Of a stretch of 62,000 bases of DNA, positions 23,380-37,371 are shown piece after piece. The translations under genes and the position numbers were made by a program. The DNA is taken from contig CM022670.1 of NCBI GenBank assembly GCA_012295275.1, positions 11,752,083 to 11,814,082 on the forward strand, read 5' to 3'. The notes below the pieces were generated by a model. The model searched no databases, was not told where the DNA came from, and saw nothing but the letters and a program-made list of their open reading frames with translations. Origin of the DNA: Chrysomallon squamiferum. Its lineage: Eukaryota; Mollusca; Gastropoda; Neomphalida; Peltospiridae. The stretch's first letter is position 1. Every line of letters starts with the position of its first letter.

Positions 23380-25400
23380 ACACACATAAAATATAAATAA
23401 ATAAATGAACAAAAATAACAATAAATGAGAATAAAACATAAATAAATAGTTAAATATATAGTAATAATAATGATTGATAAATAATCACAACAACAACAAC
23501 ATCAATGATGATAATAATAATGATACTAAATAATAATAATAATAATAATAATAATACCAACATAAAAAAAATATCACAAGTTTACAATAGCAACAAAATC
23601 TTACATACCTAAAAAATGAAAAAAACAAACAAAAAAAAGGTCAATAATAATAAAATAGAATTAGTTGTTTATAGAGTACGTTGTTTCATGTACACACTGT
23701 CTAGCCCAGCACACAGGTTATTGTGGACTGCAGAAAGTGGTGACGTGTTATTTGACGTCGATGACATTTTTACTGGGAGTGATTACAGTCGGGCAGCAGA
23801 TGTAAATATTCAAGTATGAATGTGTTTCAGACTGTGTGTACGTATACTCAGACATGTTTGTGTTGCATTAAGAGGCGCTTTAAACAACGGTAACAACGTT
23901 AGGATTCAGAATTTATATAATTATTTTCATCCAGTTTTTCCATTTGCATGTGTAATTACTAATGCGGGTGTCTTGTCACTTCGTTGCAGTGTAGATGTAG
24001 ATGCCGACACAAACAATCTGTTTTGTGATTCCTGTATTCTCTGGTGAATAATGTTGTTTATGAAATCCTGAACCAAATTTTACCCTGGTCATATTTCATG
24101 GCTAATATACAGCTAGGAAACCACGTAAGCTCATCTGTCTACTGAAGGCCGTCACAAAAATCCCCAAGATAAACAAATTGAAAAAAATCCAAAACAAAAA
24201 CATACAGAAGTCATTATCTTAACTGTGATCCAGACTTTTTGTAGCTGTGTTGTACAAACGTCAAGTAATTTATCCAAGAAATTTTAACATACAATTATTT
24301 TCCCGATGACCTTAGATCCAGATTAACATAAAACTGACGATATTCCTTTATTCCTTAATGACCATCTCAAAAACGATCTTTCTTTGATTTTTGCCAAGCA
24401 AATTATCTGTACAGTTGTAACTTCCTTATTAAGAAGCATTTCGCATTTAATGCTTAAGGCTGGAAGTGTCATGGATTTTGGAATATAACGAGATAGCTTC
24501 AGGATGGGATCAAAGTTTAAATAGGAAATCCATTTTATTAGATTGTTTTTCTAGACAGCAGCCACCGTAAGTTCTTCCCAAAGTGAACGTAATTTATATT
24601 TAAACTGTGACGACTGTGTTATTAAGGATACTCTTTCAAAAGGCTGATGATTGATTGATTTAGAGTAATTTTGGGACATTCCATCCATAAGGTGTATCAG
24701 TTAGTTAGATCGCTGAAGACGCCTTCAGTTATTCAGTGCTTAGATTTTTACATTATTTAACCTAAAAATGCAGTCTGCACAGGAGAAGTCAGTACTGTTT
24801 AACGTTTCAATAACGTTATAATTTTTGCTAAAACATAACAGTATTATGTTGTCTCAGCGATGCAAAAACCTCAACAACTTAATGATTTTTTATTTTTTCA
24901 AAATATTCTTCTATCTGCTTACAATCATCTTTACCGAATACGTTTTTTTTTTTTTTTGCAACATCATTAATTACGTTCACGCTAACATTGCTAAAACTAT
25001 TCATAACATAAGCGTTTGGATCAGTAACGCATTCTGAAACCAGCAGCTAGCCTACAATGATCCATTATCAAACAAATCATCAAAATTGTTCTCCACGATC
25101 ATCTCAGGTTAATGTTCTGGTTTGCTAGGCTTTTGTTTGCCAAACTCTTGACCTCATATTATCAGTGAGCACACATTGTATTAATCAGTTATTACAAATA
25201 CAAAAAGCTTTTCAAAGAGAAACACAACAGCTTTCCAGTTAACTTAGTTTCAACAGAGATACTTCTTGCATGGCGGTTCGACTCTGACCCTGACATGGAG
25301 GAAAGCAGGTTAGTAAACATTTCAACACAAACATCATGTTTATGGTTTGTCTTCAATCTTCACCAGCTAGCAGCTCCTGGCTTTCGGCGATGGTGAAAAC
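23380..25400. other. intergenic, no gene seen
   Basis: (AAT)n-rich at 23460-23560, then non-repetitive sequence with several short open frames (23616-24047) that match nothing I recognise. No splice-framed exon could be justified. Confidence 0.45.
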
Positions 25401-25402
25401 TT

Positions 25403-25873
25403 AAAAATTTAACACATACACAGAACGCGATAAAAAGATAAAGTTTTACTCGTACGCAGAACGCGATACAATTTTCAACACGTACACAGAACGCTATAAA
25501 CATTTAACACATACACAGAACGCGATAAAACATTTTACGCATACACAGAACGCTATAAAAATTTAACACATACACAGAACGCTATAAAAATTTAACACAT
25601 ACACAGAACGCGATAAAAAGATAAAGTTTAACTCACACACAGAACGCGATACAAATGTTAACACATACACAGAACGTGATAAAAATTTTACGCATACACA
25701 GAACGCTATACAAATTTAACACATACACAGAACGCTATAAAAATTTAACACATACACAGAATGCGATAAAAATTTAAATACATACACAGAACGCTATAAA
25801 TGTCTAAAACAATTTTAACGCATACATAGAAAGCGGTAAAACGTTAAATTTTAACACCTACACAGAAAGCGAC
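25403..25873. repeat. minisatellite, unit ~29 bp, about 15 copies
   Basis: Unit ATTTAACACATACACAGAAC plus GCTATAAAA or GCGATAAAA. Most copies are 28-32 bp; two carry an insertion AAAAGATAAAGTTT (near 25433 and 25616). Copies alternate between GCGATA and GCTATA variants, and the last two are more diverged (AGAAAGCGG). No reading frame runs through and the units are contiguous, so it is not a CRISPR-like array. Confidence 0.9.
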
Positions 25874-25959
25874 ATACAATGCCATATACCCCCAAAAAAT
25901 ATATAAAATGTGGTTCTTACTAGTGAATAATTTCGCATTTACAGAATATGATAGTGACT

Positions 25960-26257
25960 GCTGAATAATAATATACACTCAAAATGTAATGCTAGTTATG
26001 GCGTAAACTTAAATTTCATAGACACATAATCAGTTAAAGACAACGTTGAAAACTAAAATTTCACACAGGCACAATTAATTATGGGCTGCGCAGAAAACAC
26101 TGATGTTACAAGATGTGACACTGACAGTAAAAAATTTCACATAAAAAAATGGGATACTGACTGATAAAATCCTAAATTTTACATATTCAAAATAAAATTA
26201 CTAACAAATAAAAAATGTAAATTTCACGTGCACAAAGTATGATGCTGACGGTGTGAC

Positions 26258-26288
<31 letters not shown>

Positions 26289-26335
26289 GTGCACAAAATA
26301 TGATGCTGACTGGCAAAAATTATAAATTTCACAGG
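25960..26335. repeat. degenerate repeat, unit ~60 bp
   Basis: Diverged copies of 'taaaTTTCACGTGCACAAAATA' followed by 'TGATGCTGACtg' recur. The clearest begin near 26220 and 26281, separated by an A-run, and older copies ('ttTCACAcaggCAcaa..', 'ttTCACATAaaaaaatggGATaCTGACTG') lie upstream. It follows the 25403-25873 minisatellite almost directly. Confidence 0.55.
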
Positions 26336-26896
26336 TTAAAAAAAAAGTGATATAATTTTTTTTTTTTTTATTTTTTTTAAAGTAAAATTATTTCAGACTT
26401 TGATTTATTGATTGATTTGCTGACGTAGACAGACTGAGTTACTGTTCAATCTGCAGGCTACAAACGAGAGTGAAATATTAGGGTAATGGGCTGTCAGAAC
26501 CATACTCTGCTCCTAAAACAATAAACCATCGTGTCAGATGCGGTTTCTTTCAGGCTATTCGTTACATAACGTTACAGACAACGTAATGTATAACAGCTAC
26601 AGGTATAAATTATAGCTGTGACAAAACGTATTGAACAATTTACGTGTGGTCTTTTTTTTTTTCTTTTTGTTTTCTTTTTTACAATTTTCAAGGTTACTGA
26701 ATTTCCTAGTTCTTAAAAATTAAAACCAGTAAAAGCCCTTTCTAATGTGTGTTAACAACAAATTTTATTGTAAGAAATTGTATAATTTTGTTTCTTTTTA
26801 AAAATTATTTTATTTGAATAATTTAAAACAGTTACGTTTTCAATCTAAAAACAAAAAATACATGTATTTCTTTATTGGATTTCCTTTTACTTTTTG

Positions 26897-26953
<57 letters not shown>
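26897..26953. repeat. (GT)n microsatellite
   Basis: About 28 uninterrupted GT units. Confidence 0.95.
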
Positions 26954-26954
<1 letters not shown>

Positions 26955-26959
26955 TTGTT

Positions 26960-27374
26960 TGCATACTTTATGTTTTAATTGTGTGGTCTTTTGTGTTGGT
27001 TTTTTCATTAGTTCTTTTTTTCTTAATACGCAAACCTTTGACTTTTAATATTCCTGTTTATAATTTATAAAATTATCTCAAGAGGTTGCTCAGTCTTTAA
27101 ATCATTTTAAGTTTTATTTGTGCCTGTGTGTATTAGAGAAACAGTAACAGTAATAATAATTTATTAATTATTTGGTGATGCATTCTGAAATATGTACTGG
27201 AAAATTTATGTTAAAATAACAATAGTGAAATCTAAATATAAACTTTTATACCATTTAATTTTAATTGGTTTGTTATTAAGACCATTTATGACGAGTACAA
27301 AATTTGATAATTTTCATACAGATCGTGTTTTTGGTTCATAATTTAAAATAAAAGATCAATAGTTATTGAATATC

Positions 27375-27420
<46 letters not shown>

Positions 27421-28338
27421 TTTAATATTAAAAATATTCATTTAGTACCATCTGAACTATGCGTGTTAGAAAGACATCGAACTTAGAATCACTATTGTGA
27501 ACATCAGTTAGCCATGTGTACAGAAATACTTCAAATTCTGTGCTACTTATAAGACGTAAGTATGTTTATTTTTACTAATTTGGAATTGTGTAGCCAGGTG
27601 ACTTACAAAAAGTTACATATTTCACCTAATTTTCTGAACGTATATATATAAAATTTCCTTAACATGGATTCCTTTCATCTTAAGGATTAAATAAAGACGT
27701 GAAATGAGGTGAAATCTTCAAGTTATGCAATGACTCAAGATTTATGTAGCCTTTGTTTAAAAATTGTTTTAGATGTAATCTGTGTGGGTTTGCTGACGTC
27801 ACGTTTCAGCAGTCTCAACATTCCACACTGGGATGCCCCAATATATAATATTTACTTCTGGGAGTTTTCTGTCCCAACTCATTATTATTATTATTGCTGT
27901 TGTTGTTTTTGTGGTTGTTGTTGTTGTTGCTGTTGTTATTATTACTGTCATTGTTATTGTTGTTGTTGTTATTATTATTATTAATATTATTATAGTATAA
28001 TTATTCAAATTATTATTATGATTATATAAAGAAAATAATATAAAAGTTGATTTCTAGCAGCAACAACCAAAATAAAGTAAAAAAATTTAAAGTTGGTTTT
28101 GTGATAATATTTTCTCACAATTATAATTATAGTGACATATGAATCAAAATGTCGATCTTTAAAAAAAAGATTTTTATGCAGGAACATTTTTCATATCCAT
28201 TGTCTCAAAACTGGGTTCTAGTCACACTGAAATTTCCCCAAACTGAACAATTGCCATTGTCCTGTGATTTTTCAAGTATCTGAAAATATATGAAGCTGAA
28301 CAGCACTCCAAGCAAACTTATTAATCTTGTCTCAACAA

Positions 28339-28375
<37 letters not shown>

Positions 28376-30512
28376 ACTATTATTATTATTATCATTGTAT
28401 TTATTATTATTATTATTATTACTATTATTATTACTAACTGTTATTAGCTTTAAACATTTTGAGATGAACTGTACAGTGACACTGATTTAAAAAAGTTTCG
28501 TTGTAACGAAGTTCTGTGAAGTTACCGTTACTTCTCTCTCAGTGTGTATTCTACTAACGGTAGTTTTGAACAGATTATGTTCAGTCTGTTTAGGTTATCT
28601 GCTTTAGACCAGTTTATTTAGGTTATCTCTTTGTTCATGAGAACTTCCCGTGTTTTAACGTCCGTGACACACCCTTCAGTCACCCATCAGCACTACCACA
28701 TACCTAACAATACCTGTATTTACCTGTTGCAGGTAACAGATACATTTATTTCAGGTAAGGTCTGTCAACAACAGGTGACTCTGCGGGTATTGTTCCTTCT
28801 TTCATCTGTGAGTTTACACTCTGATAATGAATTAGTATTTACAATATATTGAATTCTCATGTACACACTGTTATCCTGGCTGGTCGTTCAGTCTGAGATA
28901 AAGTGTGTAGGGCTACAAGTTTAGACCCGATAAACATCTTTGTAATTTAATATATTTATTGTTATTTTGAAGAAGAAAAACCCCCATCTCTTTATCACTT
29001 GTTACAAATGACAAAAACAGTATTTTTTTTTTTTTTTTTACCCATATTAAATTTGACAGGTGAAAGAAATATTTTCCTCATCACATCAGCATGATGTAAG
29101 TAAATAGCGTATAATTTCCTTATTGATAGGAATATCCACACAAGAGCTATTTAATTTTTTTTTTTTGAATTGTATTTTTATTTTTTTTTTTTTTTTATCA
29201 TTGACTGATGGTAAGATTGATTCTGTGATTGTAGTGTCCTGTTCATGTTTGGACATGTTCCAAGTCTGGACACCTGGGTTTATCAGTCTTGTTACGTGTT
29301 TTATCACATCTGGTACAAAATAAATAATTCACAGTGAAATATTCAACAAACTTTCTGTGTGATGTGTACACAGTATTTTCTACTATTACAGTAGTAAAAA
29401 TAAGTACCAACAGAAAAAAAGAAACATACACAGTGTGTCTCAGAATGAGGTTTGTAGATGTAAGGGCTGTTACCCCAGGATTTCAGGGTGTGAATACAAC
29501 AGACATGACAAAAAAAATTTCAGCTGTTTCTTCACATTAGTATTTATTATATTGACATTGCAGAGCAGTAATCTATCTCTCAGATAGTTTTTTTTTTTTT
29601 TTTTTTTTTTTTTTTCTGTTGAAAATTAATAATAAAGATTCTGAAGATTTTCAACTTTTTCATTTAATGTTTCCTTTAAAAGATGATTTGATTGTTTTAA
29701 AATTTAAAAATATAAAAATTCATTTGAAATATAAAATAACTACAATGTGGGAAGAACACTGTTAGTTTATATTAATAAATGGTCTTCCTTAAAAAATCTG
29801 TTACAGTTATCTTTCAGTATTTTAATTAAGGAGAATAAATTTTAATTAGTTAATTAGTTGACCACAAAACCAGTCTGTCTGTCTGTCTGTCTCTGTGTGT
29901 GTGTGTGTCTTTTTGTAAATCCAAAATACTAATTAATTTAATATGTAATGATTATGAATTATAAGAAAAAAAAAAAAAAAATTGAAAAAAAAAAAAAAAA
30001 AAAAAAATTAACACAGATAACAGCATCAAAATACACTTTCAAAATATATATACTGCATTTAATATTAATGGGATTTTGATTTAAAAAAATCAGTCATTTA
30101 AATGGCTTCTGTCTTGAAAAGTAATTTAAAAAAAAAAAAATCTGGCAGTTGTTATCATAATGCCCCATATTGGTTTTCTTACAGTTTTGAAACATTAGGT
30201 TATTATTTGTCTATGTCTGTAATTACTATTAAAACAATGCCTTTCACACTAAAATAATTTATAATAATAAAATGTTCACCTAACACTTTCTGAGGACAGT
30301 TATAGATGCAGCCTTTACTTTATTTGTAATATATAGTCATAAGGATAGAACTACCAAAAAAAAAAAAAAAATAAAAAAAAAAAATATATATATATATATA
30401 TAAAATAAATAAAATAAAATGAATAACAATAAGTAAAAGGATAACACAAAGATTTTAAAATCTTTTTTCTATTTCTATTCCATCAGCACAACATAAAAGA
30501 AATAATAATAAC

Positions 30513-30556
<44 letters not shown>

Positions 30557-31842
30557 CAAATCTAATTGAAAACTAGTTTTTGTTTTTTTAATTTAATTTG
30601 AAAAAGAAAGGTTATTCAGACTTAATGACAAATTAAAAATTAAAAACTCTGTTAAACATAATTAGCATATATAAGAAATTTTGACTGTTGTTAATTTATG
30701 GAATGAACACTTTATTGTCTGACATCCAATTTCGAATTTTAGAAAAATAGATCAAAGGTAGATAACTCCACTTTTCACCAGTAGAAAAGGCGTGTAGTCT
30801 TTGTAGCATTTATTGATAAATAGTAAAATACTTAAAAGATTATATATATTTTTTATTCGTAAAATATATTTTGTTTTTAAAGCAAATATTCAAATTTATA
30901 TATTCTTTTGAAATATTTTTTAATCTAGAATTTTAATAACATATTTCCATCAAAGGGATTTTTTTTTATAACAGTAGAATTCAGTATCCATATTTATTAA
31001 ATATCGTTTGATCTCAGGCCAGTACTATCTCATTTCTGCTATTATAATTTTACTAAATATTTCAAAAAAGAAAAACACAACAATATTTAAATATTTTTAT
31101 TTCATTTAAAATGCCTTTAATAATAATGTTGAAAAAATTATAGTTCTCAAAAAATAAAAAAATAAAAAAAAAAAGAAAGAAAAAAGCTGACAAAGACTTA
31201 GCTATTATTGTACTGTTTTACAAACTCTGTACGACATAAAACAACAACAACAAAAAATTTAAATGAGAATATAATTTGATGTCAGGAAGTCAACACACTT
31301 GGAAAACATGAACTTTAAAAAACATAACAGCTGGGCATATTAACCATATCACATCCAAGTAACATTAACGTAATGCTTAAAACCACGGCTATAACAACAG
31401 TCTACTCTTCTCAACATACAATATAACAATTACATCACTGATCACAACCATTCAGCTATTTGAAACTTCTGAAATGCTAAGCTCACTGCCGATTCACATC
31501 CAAAATGACGGGCTAATATTTCTTAAATAAATAAATTAAATAAAAAACAAGCTACGAGGTTTTCTACTTTGTGCTTTGCATTGAAAACAGAACGAACAAA
31601 ACAAATATAATAAACAGACATATGCAGTACTCACTTTACCATAAAAACCCTCGCTTGCATTGAAAGTGCAGCAGTACTCATAATTTTTATGATATACCCA
31701 TTTATGAAATTTAAAATCTTGGATTATTTTTAAATTTCAATGGAATGCAGATGTCTGCAAAAATGGTTTGAAATAAATATACACAATTCTCAAAACAATC
31801 TAGAAAAAGCTATCAATGTTTATGAAAAAAAAAAATAATAAT

Positions 31843-31879
<37 letters not shown>

Positions 31880-33200
31880 CAACAAACAGGGGTTAACACA
31901 ATTCAGATCTCTTTCAGTTAGATGCTTTTTCTTTTCAGATCATTATTAATGGATTCCAGAATATTCTTAAATTCCTGACTAAATAGAATTATAGGGAGCT
32001 GTCGTCTCATATTCATAATCAGAAAAAAAAGAACGCATATATATGTAAGAAAAACATTTTCAATTTTGTTGTGCAATTATAAATAGGAATTTTTTTTTTG
32101 TATGTTAAAAAAATACTGAAATGTAAAAAATATATATATATAAAAAAAATGTCTTCAAATTCTACAGCTAAACACTGTAAGAAAGCAAAAACTTAGTAAG
32201 TAGATGGACATCTTAATGAAATATCTCATACTGTACACCAAGGTTTTAATAAACATATAAATAAATAAATAAATAAATATCTTACTGTCATATCATACAC
32301 TCTACTCAATTTTACAAAAAGCTTTACAGCAAGTACATTTTTAAAAATAATACTAATAATGTAAACAGCAAATCAAAAAGAATTATAATAAACTTGTAGA
32401 TTCTCAAAAAGTCAGACAGTCTGTATGATAAGAATTACCAAGTGAAATTTTCACCCATTATAACTTCTGATCTTCAAGGATTATTAAATTACAGTTATTG
32501 CTTTTAAAAGGAAAATTAAAATAAATATTTAATAAATACTTACTGAAAATATTTGTGGAATGTAGTGTAAAAAAATATTAATCTGTATTGTTTAGGAGAA
32601 GAAGCAATAAGTAGATGTAGGATCAGTCTATTTCTACAATCTATTTCCCATTCAAGTCAGAGCTCTGCAGTTGTTTTAACAAAGGATATAATATATGCCA
32701 TCTTTTTTTTAATGAGAATAAAGGATCCTGTGATGATAGATAGAAAAAGAATAACTGATGCAATATAGAGTGAATGTTTTAACAAATTATAATCATTAAA
32801 AATTAGATTTAAAATTTGAACTATGATGAATTCTGGATTAAGTTTAGAATCTAATAATCCATGAAAATTCTCCCAGTAACATTTGATTTTGAGTTTGTGA
32901 GTGATAATTCAGATGGTAATTCTTTTAGCTACAATGTAAAATTGAATGATTCCCAGAACTGTATATATATATCTGCATTCATTTTTATATTTCAGTAAAA
33001 ATAGTAATAGAATAAAATTTGCATTACTGATAAAAACCAAGAATGATATTTTAAATAAAATTGTTTATAATGCAATGAACAGGTTCACTTAATAAATCCA
33101 TTATCTTAAACAGTTCCCTTCTATCACAATTCACATTGATAAGCACTAGCGAAATTTACTGTATGTAAAAAAAAAAATATATATATCTGGAGGAAATAAA
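26960..33200. other. intergenic and likely 3' region of the F-box gene, no other gene seen
   Basis: Strongly AT-rich, with (TTA/TTG)n at 27880-27985, (ATT)n at 28339-28437, (AAT)n at 30498-30552 and long A or T runs at 29590-29615, 29966-30007 and 30356-30384. The part next to the minus-strand F-box gene (roughly 30700-33230) may be its 3' UTR; reverse-strand AATAAA hexamers occur near 30711, 30808 and 30992. Which one is used cannot be decided from sequence. Confidence 0.45.
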
Positions 33201-33232
33201 ATGAATAGTTCCATTTTACTGGACAACAGTAA

Positions 33233-36200
33233 TCACATTGAAAACAGTTTCATGAAGTTCTCAGGAGAAAGTTCTTTTGAGACAGTTTCTCCATCTTTTA
33301 CACACGGGTGACCAAGAGACTGAAAAAAAGTGAAAACAAATTTGTATTTTATTTTTTTTTTCTGATCTAAAATATGATAAAAGTTCACTAAAAACTGTGA
33401 CATATTAAAATTTATCTGTGATGATGTAATGAAAAAGATGTGAACATCAAAAATTTGGCATTAAAATCTAAAGCATTAAAATTTACATTAAAAGACTGTT
33501 AAAAATTTGATATTAATATTAACACACCTTACATGATGATGTAAGACACACACATGGACAAACACACACATACAAACAGACACAGACACACATACATACA
33601 CACATAGAGACAGACACATACATTCACACACAGAGACAGACATACTGGTTTTATGGTTAACTAATTAACTAATTAAAATTTATTCTCCTTAATTATAATA
33701 TTAAAAATGTGTAAATACTGTGATGATGGACAAACCTGCCAGAAAATGCTGCTGCAGTAGGAACAAAGCGCTAACGTGTCTGCAAATGTATCTTTTCTCC
33801 CGAAACGTCTGAATTAAATAAACCAAATTAACAGCCACAGTGATACTGCTTAAATCTTTTTATCACACTGAACATTCCTTCATATACAATTTCAGTCATA
33901 ACATAACCCACATTTATTAACTCTCAAAAAAAAAAAAAATATTAATAAAAAGCTTAATTTACATTTATTACAATTGTCAAGAAAAAAATATTTGAAGAGA
34001 TAAACATGTGTCATTTTTTTTTTTTAAACTTGCAATTATAAATGATTTTTGGTGAGAGGTTTTTTAATTTTTTGTTGTTTAAATAATGAATGTGGAGACT
34101 TACTTGTAGCACCGCTTGTATATGTACTTCCAGTCCACCTCTCGGACATCTCTGGACTCAGGAAGGAAGGTGACGAGCTGTTTGTCGGTGAAATGAAAGA
34201 AGCACAGCTGTCGCCATAACAACATTTCCTGAGACAGGTCGTAGATGGTGCTGTTTGTTTGAGCGGTGCAGATCACATCTTTGTGGTCGACGAGACATCG
34301 GAGGATGCAGCGGATGCAGTCGTCTGGCAGGTCACTGAAGGTCACTCCGCCATCATCTTCACGCTGAGGTTCAGAAAATTGTATTTCGTTACCAAGGAGA
34401 CTATTGTTTTGCCAGATTAAGTTAGTAGTTGTTTCCATTTTCAAGACAAGTGACAAAATGTGTGTTTTTTTCAGACATTGAACCTTGCTAGAATATTTTT
34501 AAAAGTGAAATTAAGTAGTAGTAGTTAAAATTAAAAAGAAGTAGCTCTTGAGTACTGTTTATGAGTATCAAGGCCTCCCTATGGCAAAATATTATTAACA
34601 CAGATGATTATTATTTAATTATATTTTGTACTCTCTATACCTTTTTAATACTAGTATTCATATTAATTTTTCATTTTAAATTTTAAATTTGAATTTGATT
34701 TATGAAAATTTTTGTAATATTTCTATTATTCGTGCACTGGATTTGTAACAAAGAAAAGACAACCCATGCAAGTTAAGTGGCAGTTCATCTTCATTATTAA
34801 CATAATAATTTACTCTGTTTTTACATCACCATTTAAACGAATTTTGTTTTAAATTCCAGATCCTGTTTACACTTCACCTGTTTAATCTGGAACTGGTTCA
34901 GTTTGTTAACCAACTTCTTCACAGTGTCTTCGTGCTGGGACCAGAGACAGGAGCTGCCGATGTGGTTGATGTGTCCCTCCCTCAGAGCGTTCTCTGTCGC
35001 AAGCAGCAGGTCTCGCAGTGTCCCAATGTTAAACTCAGTCTTCATTGCTTTGAAAAATTTAAATTAAATAAACTATATAATGTTTTTTCAAATCATGTAG
35101 GTCGAATGTAATATTTAATCAATATTAAAATCAAAACTTAAAAAAAATTAAAAAAACTTTTTTTTTTTTTTTAAAGTTTTAGTAGTTTTACCTTTATAAT
35201 AAAACATGAAAACAGTCAAAAATTTCTAACCAATGTTTTTAATTTTTATGTTTCAATAAAATAATCTAAATTTAAAAAGTAGTTTTTGAATAGTGATTTA
35301 AAAACAGTTATTAACCATGATTTAGCAGAGCTTCAAGAATTGTGAAGACGTTTTTCTGAGCTGTGCCACTGAGATCTGCCAGTTTGGATTTCATAATGAT
35401 CTGTAACAACTGAAAATGAAAAAATAACAGTAACTGCATGTAAAATACAGATAACCTGCAGTTATTTTATGAAGTATATTTGTTGATGGGTATGTTGGAA
35501 ATTTCAAAACATACAGAATAATGATGTTATTAAACAAACTACATAAATATATTTTAAATATTAGAAATTATTTAAATTTTTGTATCATCATTCAATTTAT
35601 AAGTATTTACATTCCATCACCACCAAAATTTCAGTATTTGTATTGTTGTTTTTTTTAGGGGGTTTTCAGGGGACAGGATCTTTTTGGTGTGGTTTCATTG
35701 AATATTATCAAATGTACAAAGTTTAGGATGTAATAAATTTTTAATTTTAGGAATCTAAAAGCAAATATGGACAGAAAAAAAAAAAAAAAATAATAATAAT
35801 AAAAATAATAATTCAAAAAATCTTTACTGCTGCAAAATACCTTGCAAACAAAGTTGAATCTGCGAATATCTTTGACTGCTCCAGCCATGTCAAGTCTGAC
35901 TAGTGCCTCACTCAAACTGATAAGTTCTTTTCTCTGTAAAACCATCAGACAACTTTGAATGTTTATTTTATATTATAACCAAAAATTAGTCAGTACAAGA
36001 GTTTCTTCAGTTTAAACATTATAATCCCGTAATCCTGATAATGGGATGCACTAGTTTAGAATGAAGGTTTGTTAATTAAGTTAGTGTAAGATCTGAAAGT
36101 TTCTGTTGAATCTTATTTTTATTTAGTAAATTAAATATCTGAAGACCAGTAAGTGTCTGTTGTCAACATGTGACATCTGTAAAAGTTTTTCTCATTAATA

Positions 36201-36235
36201 ATTGTAGTACATCTCTATGAATTGAAATTTTTCTG

Positions 36236-36276
<41 letters not shown>

Positions 36277-36438
36277 AAAAATAAATAAATAAATAAATAA
36301 ATATAAAAAAAATTAAAAAATAGAAAAAATAGAAAATATTCCAATAAAATAAAAACAAATTAAAATAAAATAAAATAAATAAAATGAAATAATTAAAATT
36401 TAAAAAAAATAATAAAATAAAAATTTATAAAACAGTAA

Positions 36439-36469
<31 letters not shown>

Positions 36470-37340
36470 GTAGATAAGTAGATAAATAACTAAAATAGAA
36501 AAAAGTAAAAAAGTAAAAAAATAAACAAATAAATAAAAAATAAAAATGTGTATCTTCTTTAACCTCCTTTGACACTCCTTTGTTGTACTGTATGTATGGA
36601 CGCCGTCTTTCTAGCAGGTAGGTCTTATCAGCATCTGGGAGTGCAAGACGAATAATTCTGAAAGAAAACAGACAAAGCAGTAAAAACAATGAAAGTGATT
36701 CCTGTTAAACACTGTACTTAAAAAAGCAGCTGAGGCTACTGAGAGTTCTGCATTTTTATAACTGCTATTTTATATATATATATATTACTGTCAAGAATCT
36801 TACTAAAATTTAAAAATTGTTATATATGAATTAAAATATGAATTATTTCAAATGATCAGTTTACCATAACATGAAAAGAACTGAAATAGGGAGTACAGTC
36901 ACCCTCTCCCTTTCTGAAAAACAGATAATGCCCCTCCCCACCCCCTGAATAACAATCCACCAGAAAAAAAAAAAAAAAAAAACTTTCCTAATATGAAAAG
37001 AAGGAATTACCTTATCCTGATTGATGGTGGCAGTTCTGTCTGGGATGAGAATAAATGTTTTTATTTATTTAAAAGTAGCAGAAAAGCCTTTCAAAAACTA
37101 ATGGCAGTGGATTTTCGTATCCCCTATTCTCAAACTAAGAAACCATTGTTCTAATTAAATGAGAACAGTAGAGGAAAATGGAAATAAATATAAACTGAAC
37201 TGAAACAACATTGATGTAAATAAATAAAAACAGCAAAGGAAAATTAAAACGCAAATGAAAAGGGGCAAAAAAAAATAAAAAATGTTTTATATATATATAT
37301 AACTGATAAAACAACAAAATGAGAGGAAAAAAAAACAAAG

Positions 37341-37371
<31 letters not shown>

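Noticed and set aside
25403-25873. Regularly spaced repeat that could be taken for a CRISPR-like array
   Set aside because: Units are contiguous without unique spacers, in a eukaryotic intergenic region with no cas genes; it is a minisatellite.
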